64,000 nt of DNA from Antrihabitans cavernicola (GTDB lineage Bacteria; Actinomycetota; Actinomycetes; Mycobacteriales; Mycobacteriaceae): contig NZ_VLNY01000006.1 in NCBI RefSeq assembly GCF_008297975.1, positions 124,001 to 188,000 on the forward strand. Reading direction: 5' to 3'. Each line of letters begins with the position of its first letter. Within the stretch, counting starts at the first letter, position 1. The notes beneath the pieces were generated by a model. That model was not told the DNA's origin and searched no databases. It saw only the letters and a list, made by a program, of their open reading frames with translations. A program made the position numbers and the translations under genes. Shown here piece by piece: positions 40,136 through 49,274 of the stretch.

Positions 40136-41179
40136 CTACTTTCCGGAGATCATTCGCGAGCCCGCGGTTATCAATCGGGAGCCGGTCGAGACGACTTGGG
40201 TTCCGGCAGTATGGATCAACCACGCGATCGGCGATCGGTTACCGACCTCTGCAGCGGCTCGCTGCATGATCTCCGCGCGGTTGCGGTAGAAGCTCGTGGT
40301 GTCGGTCGACGACGGCGCGGCGTCGACGTTTCGCAGATGGACGTAGAACTCGAAGACGTTCGGCTGGCTGATCTCGATTGTCTCCAGCCGTATCAGTCCG
40401 AGGAAGCGAAGGTCGGCGAGCATCAGTTCGAGGCTGGCAGGAGTGAACGCCGAGCAGTGCGCGTCTGTGTACTCCACGTCCGTACCACCTTGCATCGACT
40501 GCCATTTCGCGTAGGCGTCCTCGATGTTCTCGTCCGGGGTCGGCACCGGCGTGAGCAAAGCACCCCAAGCGCCTCCGCCATTCAGGTTCGACCGTAGGGC
40601 TGTGCCCCTGAATACCTGGCCAGGCGTCGGGCGCTGCCGCTTTTCGTGAAATGCGTCGAGCCATTCGGACAGCTCGGTGACCGGGCGATAGAAGTCGAAG
40701 CAGAATCGTCGGTCCGGAACCGCAAGGGAGAGAACACCGCCGTCGGCAAGGACCTGTTGGCAACCTTGAAGAAATCGAATCGGATCGGGGAGATGCTCGA
40801 AATTGTGCGACGAGAGAATGTAGTCGAATCGTTTGTCGCCGAACTTGGCCGACACCAGGTCGGCGATATCTCCTGCCGACCCCTGGAGGTCGACTTCTTC
40901 GATCCGCTTCACGTTCGCGTCCGGAACCTCTGGGTCCGCTTCGGCCCGGCGGCGCAACTCGTCGGCGTCGAAGATGTCGAGGGAAATGCTCTGGAAACCG
41001 TCACTGCGAGACACGATGGGACTGTGATACGGCGCTACCTCGATGCCGACTTTCGATTTGTCGATGAACTTCAGTAGCTGGCCGATGCGATCCACGATTC
41101 GATGCCTCCCCGTTGGCTCGTAGCTGATTTGCCGACGAGCCGATGGTAACCCGGTCTCGAGATACGGTGGTGCGGCCAC
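40136..41179 (-). CDS. SAM-dependent class I methyltransferase
   Basis: Opposes the NRPS genes, ending 18 bp from the glycosyltransferase stop. The sequence GIEVAPYHSPIV is a SAM-binding motif I, and DYILSSHNFEHLPDPIRFLQGCQQVLADGGVLSLAVPD is the motif II/III block typical of Methyltransf_11-type enzymes found beside sugar-processing genes. Full length is 347 residues from ATG 41179; the conserved part begins with VDRIGQLLKF, so the GTG at 41095 is an alternative start. It starts divergently from the second glycosyltransferase, 60 bp apart. Probably O-methylates the sugar or peptide made by this cluster; that is inference from position. Confidence 0.85.
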   Translation of the reverse strand: MAAPPYLETGLPSARRQISYEPTGRHRIVDRIGQLLKFIDKSKVGIEVAPYHSPIVSRSDGFQSISLDIFDADELRRRAEADPEVPDANVKRIEEVDLQGSAGDIADLVSAKFGDKRFDYILSSHNFEHLPDPIRFLQGCQQVLADGGVLSLAVPDRRFCFDFYRPVTELSEWLDAFHEKRQRPTPGQVFRGTALRSNLNGGGAWGALLTPVPTPDENIEDAYAKWQSMQGGTDVEYTDAHCSAFTPASLELMLADLRFLGLIRLETIEISQPNVFEFYVHLRNVDAAPSSTDTTSFYRNRAEIMQRAAAEVGNRSPIAWLIHTAGTQVVSTGSRLITAGSRMISGK

Positions 41180-41239
41180 AGCCTTTCGAGCACCGGTCGT
41201 CAGCGGTGCTGCCGGTGCGATTTCTTTGGGGGTGCGAAA

Positions 41240-42145
41240 TTGTCGGGCACAGCCGTGTTTGCGTGTTACAACCCATCCGACGATCTGCTGGAAAACTGCC
41301 GTCGGGTGCTCGAGCAGGGCCTTCGAGCCATTGTCGTCGACGACGGATCGCCGAAAGACATGTCAGCGTTGTACGCGCAGATCCGAGCGCTCGGGATCGA
41401 GCTGATCGAACTTGAACAGAATTCCGGAATCGGATTTGCGCTGAACCGGGGGATCGAGCGGTCTTTTGCCGACGGCGCCGATTTCGTGATCACTCTCGAC
41501 CAGGACACGGTCCTGTGCGATGGCTATGTCGATTGCGTCGTCGAAACGTTGAAGCACGTCAGCACGGGGGGCCCGGTGCTGCTTGCGACCGAGGAGATCA
41601 GTGGATATCGTCCGCAAGATTTGGGCGAGCGTAACGGTTTGCGATTGTCACGGGAACCCTTGCAGTCGGGTCTCGTAGTCACGGCGAGGGCCTACGAAAT
41701 CGTCGGCCTGCTGGACGAGCAACTGTTCATCGACTGTGTCGACACGGAGTACTATCTGCGGGCTCGCGAGCGAGGCGTCGAAACGTTGGTAGCTCCTGGC
41801 ACGAAGACGATTCATGAACTCGGCGACGAGGTCGAAAGACGGGCACCACGGATTCTCTCGCTGACTCGTAAGGCCTACACGCTCCGCGAGCACGCGCCGT
41901 TCCGGTTGTATTACATCGCCCGCAATCGGGCATATGTGTACGCGCGATACGGCCGGAGACATCCGACGTGGTTGAAGAGCAGCAGCTACGAACTTTTCGT
42001 CACACTGTTCAACGAGATTGTGCTGCCACCGGATTCGACCCTGCGTCTGTTCCTGGTGTTGCGCGGGTTCTACGGCGCGGCGCGAAAAGAGTACGGGCGA
42101 ATTCCGGCGCAGGTCGACGCACGTGCACGAAAGATTTCACGCTAG
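41240..42145 (+). CDS. Family 2 glycosyltransferase (rhamnosyltransferase-like)
   Basis: 301 residues from a TTG at 41240, with GGGGG 7 bp upstream, an initiation context much like that of the NRPS. The N-terminus VFACYNPSDDLLENC and VVDDGSPKD fit GT2 enzymes of the rhamnosyltransferase subgroup; ITLDQDT supplies the DxD motif, and NSGIGFALNRGIERS is the conserved nucleotide-binding follow-on. LDEQLFIDCVDTEYYLRARERG is the acceptor-site block. It ends in TAG overlapping the opposing esterase stop (CTAG). With the NRPS-coupled glycosyltransferase and the methyltransferase it suggests a decorated sugar moiety on the peptide product. Confidence 0.9.
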   Translation: MSGTAVFACYNPSDDLLENCRRVLEQGLRAIVVDDGSPKDMSALYAQIRALGIELIELEQNSGIGFALNRGIERSFADGADFVITLDQDTVLCDGYVDCVVETLKHVSTGGPVLLATEEISGYRPQDLGERNGLRLSREPLQSGLVVTARAYEIVGLLDEQLFIDCVDTEYYLRARERGVETLVAPGTKTIHELGDEVERRAPRILSLTRKAYTLREHAPFRLYYIARNRAYVYARYGRRHPTWLKSSSYELFVTLFNEIVLPPDSTLRLFLVLRGFYGAARKEYGRIPAQVDARARKISR

Positions 42146-42993
42146 GTCGCGAGCGCATCGACGACATATCGAGCAACGATCGGATCTGCCATCAAGCCAA
42201 GGTGATTCACGTTGGATTCCGGATGCTCGTCCTGAACGACGATAGTCGTCGCATTCGGGCCTTCGACGCAACCACTCGTGTACGGCACCACAACCTGGTC
42301 GAGTGTCGTCACGATGTTGGTGTACGTCAACGCATCCGAGTAGATCCCATCGCGCGCCAGTTCGCGAAGGAAGGCCGAATCGGGCCGCATCTCCTGGCAC
42401 GCCTTGCTGATTCCGTACAACACCCTGCGCGCGACGACCGATGTTCGGCGGCCCTTCAGCCAACGGGGGAGATCGATGGTGACGAACAGATCCGTTCCGC
42501 CCCACAGCGGAGCGAGGGAGACGTATTTGTCCACCTTGGCTGCCCCGCCGAGAAATTTGACGTAGTAGTTCGGCATCAAGGCGCCTTGGGAATGGCCGAC
42601 TATGTCGACCTTGTCCGCTCCGGTGGCGTCGAGCACCCGATCGACGAACGCCGCCAACTGCCGGGCGCTGCGTTTCATCGAGGTGATGCCACCGATCGCG
42701 TCGATCGGCCATGGTGTGTGCGGGACTGCGCCGTAGGTCAAGGCGAACACTGTATAGCCCTCGTTGGACAGCAGCGGTGCGAGGGTCTGCCAATTGCCCT
42801 GCTTGTTTCCGCTCGTGCTGTGCACCAACACAACGGGATTCGGGTGGTCGGCGCTCGGCCTGCGCGTCCAGTCGTTTGCGCCGGGCGGCGAGCCGTGTCG
42901 ATCGGCACGCTCCAACGCCAGCAGATTCGGAACGGCATACGGCACCGGCAGCGCACCGGCATCGGACCCGCTTCCAGTCGCCATGCTGGTCAT
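42142..42993 (-). CDS. Alpha/beta-hydrolase, class 2 lipase/esterase
   Basis: 283 residues with the nucleophile elbow GHSQG (Ser135) and an oxyanion-side segment NPVVLVHSTSGNKQGNWQTL. The pattern resembles actinobacterial class 2 lipases. The catalytic His is probably in NVNHLGLM near the C-terminus and an Asp lies upstream of it. I see no clear signal peptide, so it may be cytosolic or use the hydrophobic segment around residues 18-30 weakly. The stop overlaps that of the glycosyltransferase (CTAG), convergent, so co-regulation is unlikely. Substrate unknown; fatty ester hydrolysis is the family norm. Confidence 0.87.
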   Translation of the reverse strand: MTSMATGSGSDAGALPVPYAVPNLLALERADRHGSPPGANDWTRRPSADHPNPVVLVHSTSGNKQGNWQTLAPLLSNEGYTVFALTYGAVPHTPWPIDAIGGITSMKRSARQLAAFVDRVLDATGADKVDIVGHSQGALMPNYYVKFLGGAAKVDKYVSLAPLWGGTDLFVTIDLPRWLKGRRTSVVARRVLYGISKACQEMRPDSAFLRELARDGIYSDALTYTNIVTTLDQVVVPYTSGCVEGPNATTIVVQDEHPESNVNHLGLMADPIVARYVVDALAT

Positions 42994-43040
42994 CCTATGA
43001 AGCGCATGCCCTAGACTCCGCGCACGGTAGGGAATGGCTG

Positions 43041-44102
43041 ATGACCGAACACTCGATTAGGGAGTTCATGTTGCGTGCGAGCCCGTTCGCCGGTTCTGCT
43101 CGAGCCCGAGCGATGCTGGTCGGGGTGATCGCCGCATCGGCAATCTCGTTGGTTTCGGTCCCCGCGGTAGCCACCGCCGATCCGGCGCCTGCACAGTCGG
43201 CCGGATCGCATCTCGTCAGCGCAAAGAAGACAGCCGCCCAGCGGATGACCGTCGTCGTCCACTCCGCCGCGATGGACAAAGACATCACCCTCGACGTGCT
43301 GCGTCCCGCCGACACCAGTGTGCCGCGCCCGACGCTCTATCTGCTCAGCGGCGTCGAGGGCGCGTCCGACATATACGGCTGGGCGAACAACACCGACGTT
43401 GTCCAGTACTTCGCCGACAAGAACGTCAACGTAGTGATTCCGTGGGGCGGCGCGTCCAGTTACTACTCGGATTGGAAGAACGACGATCCGACTCTCGGTC
43501 GCAACAAATGGTCCACCTTTCTGACCCGTGAGCTGCCGCCGGTGCTGAACTCGTCGCTCGGTGCCACCGGCGTGAATGCCCTTGCCGGAATGTCGATGTC
43601 GGGAACCTCGGCACTCAACCTGGCTATCGCCGCCCCCGGTCTCTACAAGGCAGTCGGCGCGTTCAGCGGCTGCGCGATGACCAGCGACCCGCTCGGTGCC
43701 GCCTACGTCGCGACCACCGTCGCAGACTTCTACGGCAATCCGATCAACATGTGGGGACTTCCGACCGACCCCACCTGGATTGCCAACGATCCGTACCGCA
43801 ATGCCGAGAAGCTGCGCGGTACCCAGCTCTACCTGTCCAACGGCACCGGGTTGCCGGGCAAACACGACACGTTGAACTCGCCGTGGATCAACTCCGATCC
43901 CGCAGCGTTGGCAACAACGGTGCTCAAAGGCGGAACGCTCGAAGCCGCGACCGGAGTCTGCGCCCACCAGATGGCGGACCGGCTGGCGCAATTGCAGATT
44001 CCGGCCACCGTCAATTTTCATCCCGGCACGCACAGCTGGGGCTACTGGCAGGACGACCTGAGCAACTTCTGGCCCATGGCTGCCGCTGCGATCGGCGCCT
44101 GA
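43041..44102 (+). CDS. Antigen 85-like mycolyltransferase (esterase D family, secreted)
   Basis: 353 residues from ATG 43041 (TAGGGA upstream); ATG 43068 is an alternative. A signal peptide is clear: basic start, hydrophobic core AMLVGVIAASAISLVSV and cleavage near AVATA-DPAPA (about residue 46). The nucleophile is Ser187 in AGMSMSGTSA, matching the GxSMxG elbow of Ag85/Myt enzymes, and the terminal HPGTHSWGYW carries the catalytic His. Such enzymes move mycolic acids between trehalose monomycolate, arabinogalactan and, in corynebacteria, small mycomembrane proteins. It lies 3-5 kb upstream of groEL2 and the tiny peptide genes, an arrangement reminiscent of the corynebacterial porA/porH locus. 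Confidence 0.9.
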   Translation: MTEHSIREFMLRASPFAGSARARAMLVGVIAASAISLVSVPAVATADPAPAQSAGSHLVSAKKTAAQRMTVVVHSAAMDKDITLDVLRPADTSVPRPTLYLLSGVEGASDIYGWANNTDVVQYFADKNVNVVIPWGGASSYYSDWKNDDPTLGRNKWSTFLTRELPPVLNSSLGATGVNALAGMSMSGTSALNLAIAAPGLYKAVGAFSGCAMTSDPLGAAYVATTVADFYGNPINMWGLPTDPTWIANDPYRNAEKLRGTQLYLSNGTGLPGKHDTLNSPWINSDPAALATTVLKGGTLEAATGVCAHQMADRLAQLQIPATVNFHPGTHSWGYWQDDLSNFWPMAAAAIGA

Positions 44103-44108
44103 CCCACG

Positions 44109-45770
44109 GTGACGCCCGACCCCGAACTCCCCGTCGTCCAGCGCGGGCGGTCGATGTTCGTCGGGCTTCCGCCCGTCGGACGCCGGTGGAGTGCCGGGCT
44201 GCGTTCGGCATTCGCATTCGGGATTCCAGCGCTGATCGCGGTCACGATCGGCCACAACCAGCAGGCTCTCGTCGTGACGCTCGGCGCGTTCGCGGTGATC
44301 TACGGCGAGGGTCGTCCGTATCGGACACGCTGGTCGACGGTGTGCATCGCAGGCGCCGCGCTGTTCGGCGCGGCAGCGGTGGGGACTGTGGTCGGCAAGG
44401 CAGGCGGATCGCAGGTCGTCGAGGTGCTGGTGCTGGCGGTCGTCGCAATGATCGGGGCCTACGTGGTTGCCGCCGCGAGGCTCGGCCCGCCGGGATCGTT
44501 CTTCTTCGTGCTCGTGTGCGCCGTCGCGGTGCTGATGGCCAAGGGTGGGCTGTCGCCTGCGGTGATTCTGAGCTGCACCGCGATCGGGGTTGCCAGCGCC
44601 GTAGTGGTGTCGATGGCAGGCGTCGTGGTGGATCGACGCAAGCCGGAACGCATGGCCGTCGCAGCCGCGCAACGGTCCGTCGCCGCGTACCTGCAACAGC
44701 GTGAGAGCGGTGCGCCCGCGGGCAACGCTCGACATGACGCAGGCGCTGCCGTCCACGCGGCGTGGACAGCCGTCTACGACGCGGGTTTACCCGAACGAAC
44801 CCCCAACTCCGCGTTGCCGCAGACGCTGCTGGACGCGCACATGCGCTTTGTCGGTATCGCCGTCGCCGACCCGGACACCGCGAACGATCGACAGGCTCCG
44901 CAACCTCGGCCGCAGATCCCGTTGGCACGGCCGTCGCTCGCGTACCGCCTCCATCGCTCGTTGTCCTTCCAGTCGCAAGCCGCGACAACCGCGATGCGAG
45001 TCGCCGTCGCCAGCCTGGTCAGCGGCGGGGTGAGCATTGCATTCGGCCTCCCTCGGCCGGATTGGGCGATCATCGCTGCGGTCCTGGTGCTGCACCAGGG
45101 TCCGGATCGAATTCGGGGGAGCGTGCGCGGTCTGCACAGATTTGTCGGCACCGCCGTGGGCCTGGTGTTTTTCGGCGTGCTTTTCCAGCTTTCGCTCACC
45201 GGAGTCTGGTTGATTCTGGTGTTGATGGCCTTGCAATTTCTGATCGAATTGTTCATCGCCCGCAACTATGGAATTGCCGTCGTATTCATCACGCCGGTGG
45301 CGTTGCTGATCGGTGGTGGATCGAATCCGAATATCGATATCGCAACCGTGATGCGCGATCGACTGATCGAGACGACGGTGGGAGTTGCCGTCGGCGTCGC
45401 TGCGTTGTGGCTCGTTGTTCCGCACGCGCACCGCCGGACCTTCGGATGGACCGCGGCCCGCACGCTCGACGCGGGGCAAGGCTTGATCGAGCTGGTGCGC
45501 CGGGAACGCACGGACACTCTCGCCGCGCTGCGTCTGCGCCGCGACCTGCAATTCGAACTCACCGGATGCGCACGAAGCGGTGTCGACTCCGCCTACAACG
45601 AGCGCTCGTGGACCGAACGCAATTGGTCCGCCCATGCCGCGGTCGGTCAACTCGGCTACGACCTGCTCGGCGCCTGTTGGTCCGCGCCCGACGGAACGTT
45701 GGCCGATCCGAACAGCTGGTCCGAGGATTTCCGGCGGGCACGCGAGGAACGGAATACGCTTCGACGATGA
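44109..45770 (+). CDS. FUSC-family / aromatic-acid-exporter-like membrane protein
   Basis: 553 residues from a GTG 6 bp after the mycolyltransferase stop. Two repeats of closely packed hydrophobic helices (about residues 35-180 and 300-440) flank a hydrophilic middle; the second repeat includes RPDWAIIAAVLVLHQGPDR, typical of FUSC/ArAE (YccS/YhfK/FusC) proteins. These are putative efflux proteins for aromatic acids or drugs. The stop overlaps the start of the catalase-like gene (ATGA), so the mycolyltransferase, FUSC and catalase genes probably form one transcript. Confidence 0.88.
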   Translation: MTPDPELPVVQRGRSMFVGLPPVGRRWSAGLRSAFAFGIPALIAVTIGHNQQALVVTLGAFAVIYGEGRPYRTRWSTVCIAGAALFGAAAVGTVVGKAGGSQVVEVLVLAVVAMIGAYVVAAARLGPPGSFFFVLVCAVAVLMAKGGLSPAVILSCTAIGVASAVVVSMAGVVVDRRKPERMAVAAAQRSVAAYLQQRESGAPAGNARHDAGAAVHAAWTAVYDAGLPERTPNSALPQTLLDAHMRFVGIAVADPDTANDRQAPQPRPQIPLARPSLAYRLHRSLSFQSQAATTAMRVAVASLVSGGVSIAFGLPRPDWAIIAAVLVLHQGPDRIRGSVRGLHRFVGTAVGLVFFGVLFQLSLTGVWLILVLMALQFLIELFIARNYGIAVVFITPVALLIGGGSNPNIDIATVMRDRLIETTVGVAVGVAALWLVVPHAHRRTFGWTAARTLDAGQGLIELVRRERTDTLAALRLRRDLQFELTGCARSGVDSAYNERSWTERNWSAHAAVGQLGYDLLGACWSAPDGTLADPNSWSEDFRRAREERNTLRR

Positions 45771-46669
45771 TCGAGCCCGACGAAGCCCTTGACATCATGC
45801 ACGCCAGATTCGGCGCCCACCCGCACCGTCGCGCATTGCACGCCAAGGGCAGCTGGCTCACCGGCACCTTTACTGCGACGCCTGCGGGCGCCGAGCTGAG
45901 TCGGGCAGCGCATCTGCAGGGCGAGTCGACGCCGGTTCTCGCGCGGGTGTCCAACGGAGCGGGTGACCCGACGCAACCCGATTTCGCGCCGGACGTGCGC
46001 GGTCTCGCCGTTTCCTTCACCCTCCCCGACGGTTCGAAGACGGACATGGTCGCGCAGAGCGTGCCGAAGTTCTTCACGCCCACCTCCGACGACTTTCTCG
46101 ACTTCATCAAGGCGAACACCGGTCGGACTGCTCCGGTGAAGATGGCTGCCTTCTTCGCGCGTCATCCGAACGCCGCGCTCACTGTCCCCGGGAATGCGGC
46201 TGCCCTGCGCCCGATCCCGTCGTATGCCAACGCCAAGTACTTCGGGGTACACGCTTTTCGTTGGCTCGACGCTGCCGGACACGTCAGCAACGTGCGTTGG
46301 ACGTGGCTGCCGCAGGCGGGCGACAAGCGGATCGGTCTGTCGACCGCTAAGTCCGGCGGTCCCGACTTTCTGCAGACGGAGATCGCTGTGCGGGTGGCGA
46401 AGGGGCCGGTGAAGTTCGATCTCGAGGTCACCGTCGCGAATCCCGACGACCGCACCGACGACCCGGCGTTGCAGTGGCCTGCCGATCGTCGACGGGTCGT
46501 CGTCGGCACGCTGGAGCTCACGGCAGCCGTGCCCGATCCCGAGGTCGACGGGTCGATCGTGGTGATGGATCCGACCCGGATGACGGACGGAATCGAGCTC
46601 TCCGACGATCAGGTCCTCGCCTACCGCGCCCGCGCGTACTCGGCGTCGGCGAACTATCGGTCGAAATGA
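45767..46669 (+). CDS. Catalase-family (heme) peroxidase, small form
   Basis: 300 residues from the ATG overlapping the FUSC stop. It shows catalase-fold landmarks: distal His in RALHAKGSWLTGTFTAT, the RVSNGAGDPTQPDFAPDVRGLAVSF block corresponding to the catalase RFS...DPRGFAVKF region, FFTPTSDDFLDFIKA, and near the C-terminus DQVLAYRARAYS, where the tyrosine heme ligand should lie. At about 300 residues it is a catalase-related peroxidase (like SrpA/KatX-type short forms) rather than a full monofunctional catalase. Likely uses organic or hydrogen peroxides with a cytosolic reductant. Confidence 0.88.
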   Translation: MIEPDEALDIMHARFGAHPHRRALHAKGSWLTGTFTATPAGAELSRAAHLQGESTPVLARVSNGAGDPTQPDFAPDVRGLAVSFTLPDGSKTDMVAQSVPKFFTPTSDDFLDFIKANTGRTAPVKMAAFFARHPNAALTVPGNAAALRPIPSYANAKYFGVHAFRWLDAAGHVSNVRWTWLPQAGDKRIGLSTAKSGGPDFLQTEIAVRVAKGPVKFDLEVTVANPDDRTDDPALQWPADRRRVVVGTLELTAAVPDPEVDGSIVVMDPTRMTDGIELSDDQVLAYRARAYSASANYRSK

Positions 46670-46692
46670 GCCGTTACGCCCGTCGGTGAAAT

Positions 46693-46719
46693 CTTGCACT
46701 CGACACACCCGAGTGCTAA
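46693..46719. promoter_or_regulatory. CIRCE operator 1 (HrcA site) upstream of groEL2
   Basis: CTTGCACTC, a 9-bp spacer and GAGTGCTAA match the CIRCE consensus TTAGCACTC-N9-GAGTGCTAA with two mismatches in the left arm. HrcA binds CIRCE to repress chaperonin genes until heat shock. It lies 209 bp upstream of the groEL2 ATG and 9 bp before a second copy, so the promoter is close by. Confidence 0.92.
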
Positions 46720-46727
46720 AAAGGCTG

Positions 46728-48553
<1,826 letters not shown>

Positions 48554-48581
48554 GTCCCGCCCCTGCTTCACCTGGTACTGC

Positions 48582-48613
48582 AAAGGCCGATCCGCTCAGG
48601 CGGGTCGGCCTTT
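48582..48613 (+). terminator. Rho-independent-type terminator of groEL2
   Basis: AAAGGCCGA at 48582-48590 pairs with TCGGCCTTT at 48605-48613, and the inner CCGC/GCGG extends the stem around a TCAG loop. The hairpin is 28 bp after the stop codon and ends in TTT, the usual actinobacterial form with a short U tract. It should separate groEL2 from the tiny peptide genes transcriptionally. Confidence 0.85.
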
Positions 48614-48723
48614 GTGCTGTTTCTCGGGTACTCGGTCGGGTTTATCGCATCAATTCGCGGCGATGGTCCGGTTGCGGTCGGTCGGCACTGCACACTCGCC
48701 GGTCGTAAGCCTTGAAAATGATC

Positions 48724-48754
48724 TTGGAAGTCACCGTTTACCGCGCCATAAAAT
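48724..48754 (+). promoter_or_regulatory. Putative promoter of the 28-residue peptide gene
   Basis: TTGGAA at 48724-48729 and TAAAAT at 48749-48754, 19 bp apart, are the best sigma-70-like pair in the AT-rich stretch ahead of the tiny gene. If used, the transcript has a leader of about 110 nt containing the 48790-48818 hairpin. Confidence 0.35.
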
Positions 48755-48789
48755 ACTAAAAAACTTCTCTTTATTGCTGGAAGTGTGTG

Positions 48790-48818
48790 GCCGCACTTTG
48801 TAACTTCGGAAGTGCGGC
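48790..48818 (+). promoter_or_regulatory. Leader hairpin upstream of the 28-residue peptide gene
   Basis: GCCGCACTT (48790-48798) and AAGTGCGGC (48810-48818) form a perfect 9-bp stem with an 11-nt loop, followed by TTTCGG. It may be an attenuator, an mRNA-stabilising 5' structure or a regulator site. It lies 56 bp before the ATG of the tiny gene. Confidence 0.55.
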
Positions 48819-48874
48819 TTTCGGTCGTAATAAAAACCCCCTGAATGAACAATTCGAAGAAATGGAGCAATTCC

Positions 48875-48961
48875 ATGGGTAGTTCGGACCTCAGCGTGCT
48901 GTCGGCCCTCCTCGACCTCTTTACGGCTCTCGGCAACTCGGGCTCATCCGGCACCAAGTAA
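48875..48961 (+). CDS. Tiny amphipathic peptide (28 aa), candidate PorA/PorH-like mycomembrane mini-protein
   Basis: ATG 48875 with GGAG about 8 bases upstream. The peptide starts MGSSDLSVL, continues SALLDLFTALGNSG and ends SSGTK: an acidic, Ser-rich amphipathic helix plus a flexible Gly/Ser tail, with no signal peptide, cysteine or basic N-terminus. Codons are C/G-ending and optimal. It has its own AT-rich promoter region and a strong terminator 68 bp downstream, so it is an independent, probably abundant transcript. A second gene 181 bp on encodes a clear paralogue. Corynebacterial porH and porA (57 and 45 residues, no signal peptide, O-mycolylated) also lie just downstream of groEL2; equivalence is inferred, as sequence identity at this length cannot be tested by eye. 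Confidence 0.65.
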   Translation: MGSSDLSVLSALLDLFTALGNSGSSGTK

Positions 48962-49028
48962 CCGACACCAAGCGGGACCCCGCGCTCAGCGGTGCCGCAG
49001 CGAGCGAGCCGCCGCAGTACGCGAGAAG

Positions 49029-49063
49029 AAGGCCCGATCCGCCCCCTCGGCGGATCGGGCCTT
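49029..49063 (+). terminator. Strong terminator after the 28-residue peptide gene
   Basis: A perfect 15-bp stem: AAGGCCCGATCCGCC (49029-49043) with GGCGGATCGGGCCTT (49049-49063) around a 5-base loop, followed by T. It is the strongest hairpin in the window and sits between the two tiny peptide genes, which means each is expressed from its own transcript or the second depends on readthrough. Confidence 0.88.
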
Positions 49064-49142
49064 TCGGTATGCGGTGAACGGACAGTGAACAGTCGGCGGC
49101 TGATTACGGGTTTTCGCGAAGGCACCAATACGCTCTGGTCCC

Positions 49143-49208
49143 ATGGATATCGACACGATCACGAACCTCCTCCTGCTGTTCACCTCGCTGGGCTCGGGCT
49201 CCGCGTAA
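49143..49208 (+). CDS. Tiny amphipathic peptide (21 aa), paralogue of the upstream 28-residue peptide
   Basis: ATG 49143. The peptide starts MDIDTIT and continues NLLLLFTSLGSGSA to the stop. Aligned without gaps to the 28-residue peptide from its DLSVLS, about 9 of 20 positions are identical and most of the rest conservative (shared LL-x-LFT-x-LG). It has the same plan: acidic N-terminus, short hydrophobic helix, Gly/Ser end, no export signal. The ribosome site is weak (GAAGG lies about 20 bases upstream). It ends 66 bp before a TetR gene. Two related peptides in tandem after groEL2 parallel the porH-porA pair in corynebacteria. Confidence 0.55.
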   Translation: MDIDTITNLLLLFTSLGSGSA

Positions 49209-49274
49209 CGACCCTGCGCCATGCGCGGCCCGAACGCGACCGACCGCGTCCTCTCGAGTACTGTCGGCAGCGTT

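Larger units (their letters stand above)
48554..48874. other. AT-rich intergenic region after groEL2
   Basis: 321 bp. The first part holds the groEL2 terminator; from about 48710 to 48870 the sequence turns unusually AT-rich for this genome, with runs such as ATAAAATACTAAAAAAC, a putative promoter and a hairpin. No frame longer than about 15 codons is credible before the tiny gene at 48875. Low GC here reflects a strong promoter and leader for the small peptide gene. Confidence 0.6.

Noticed and set aside
41190-41218. Inverted repeat GCACCGG...CCGGTGC between the methyltransferase and glycosyltransferase
   Set aside because: Only 7-bp arms with a 15-bp spacer in GC-rich sequence; could be an operator but is not better than chance expectation by eye.
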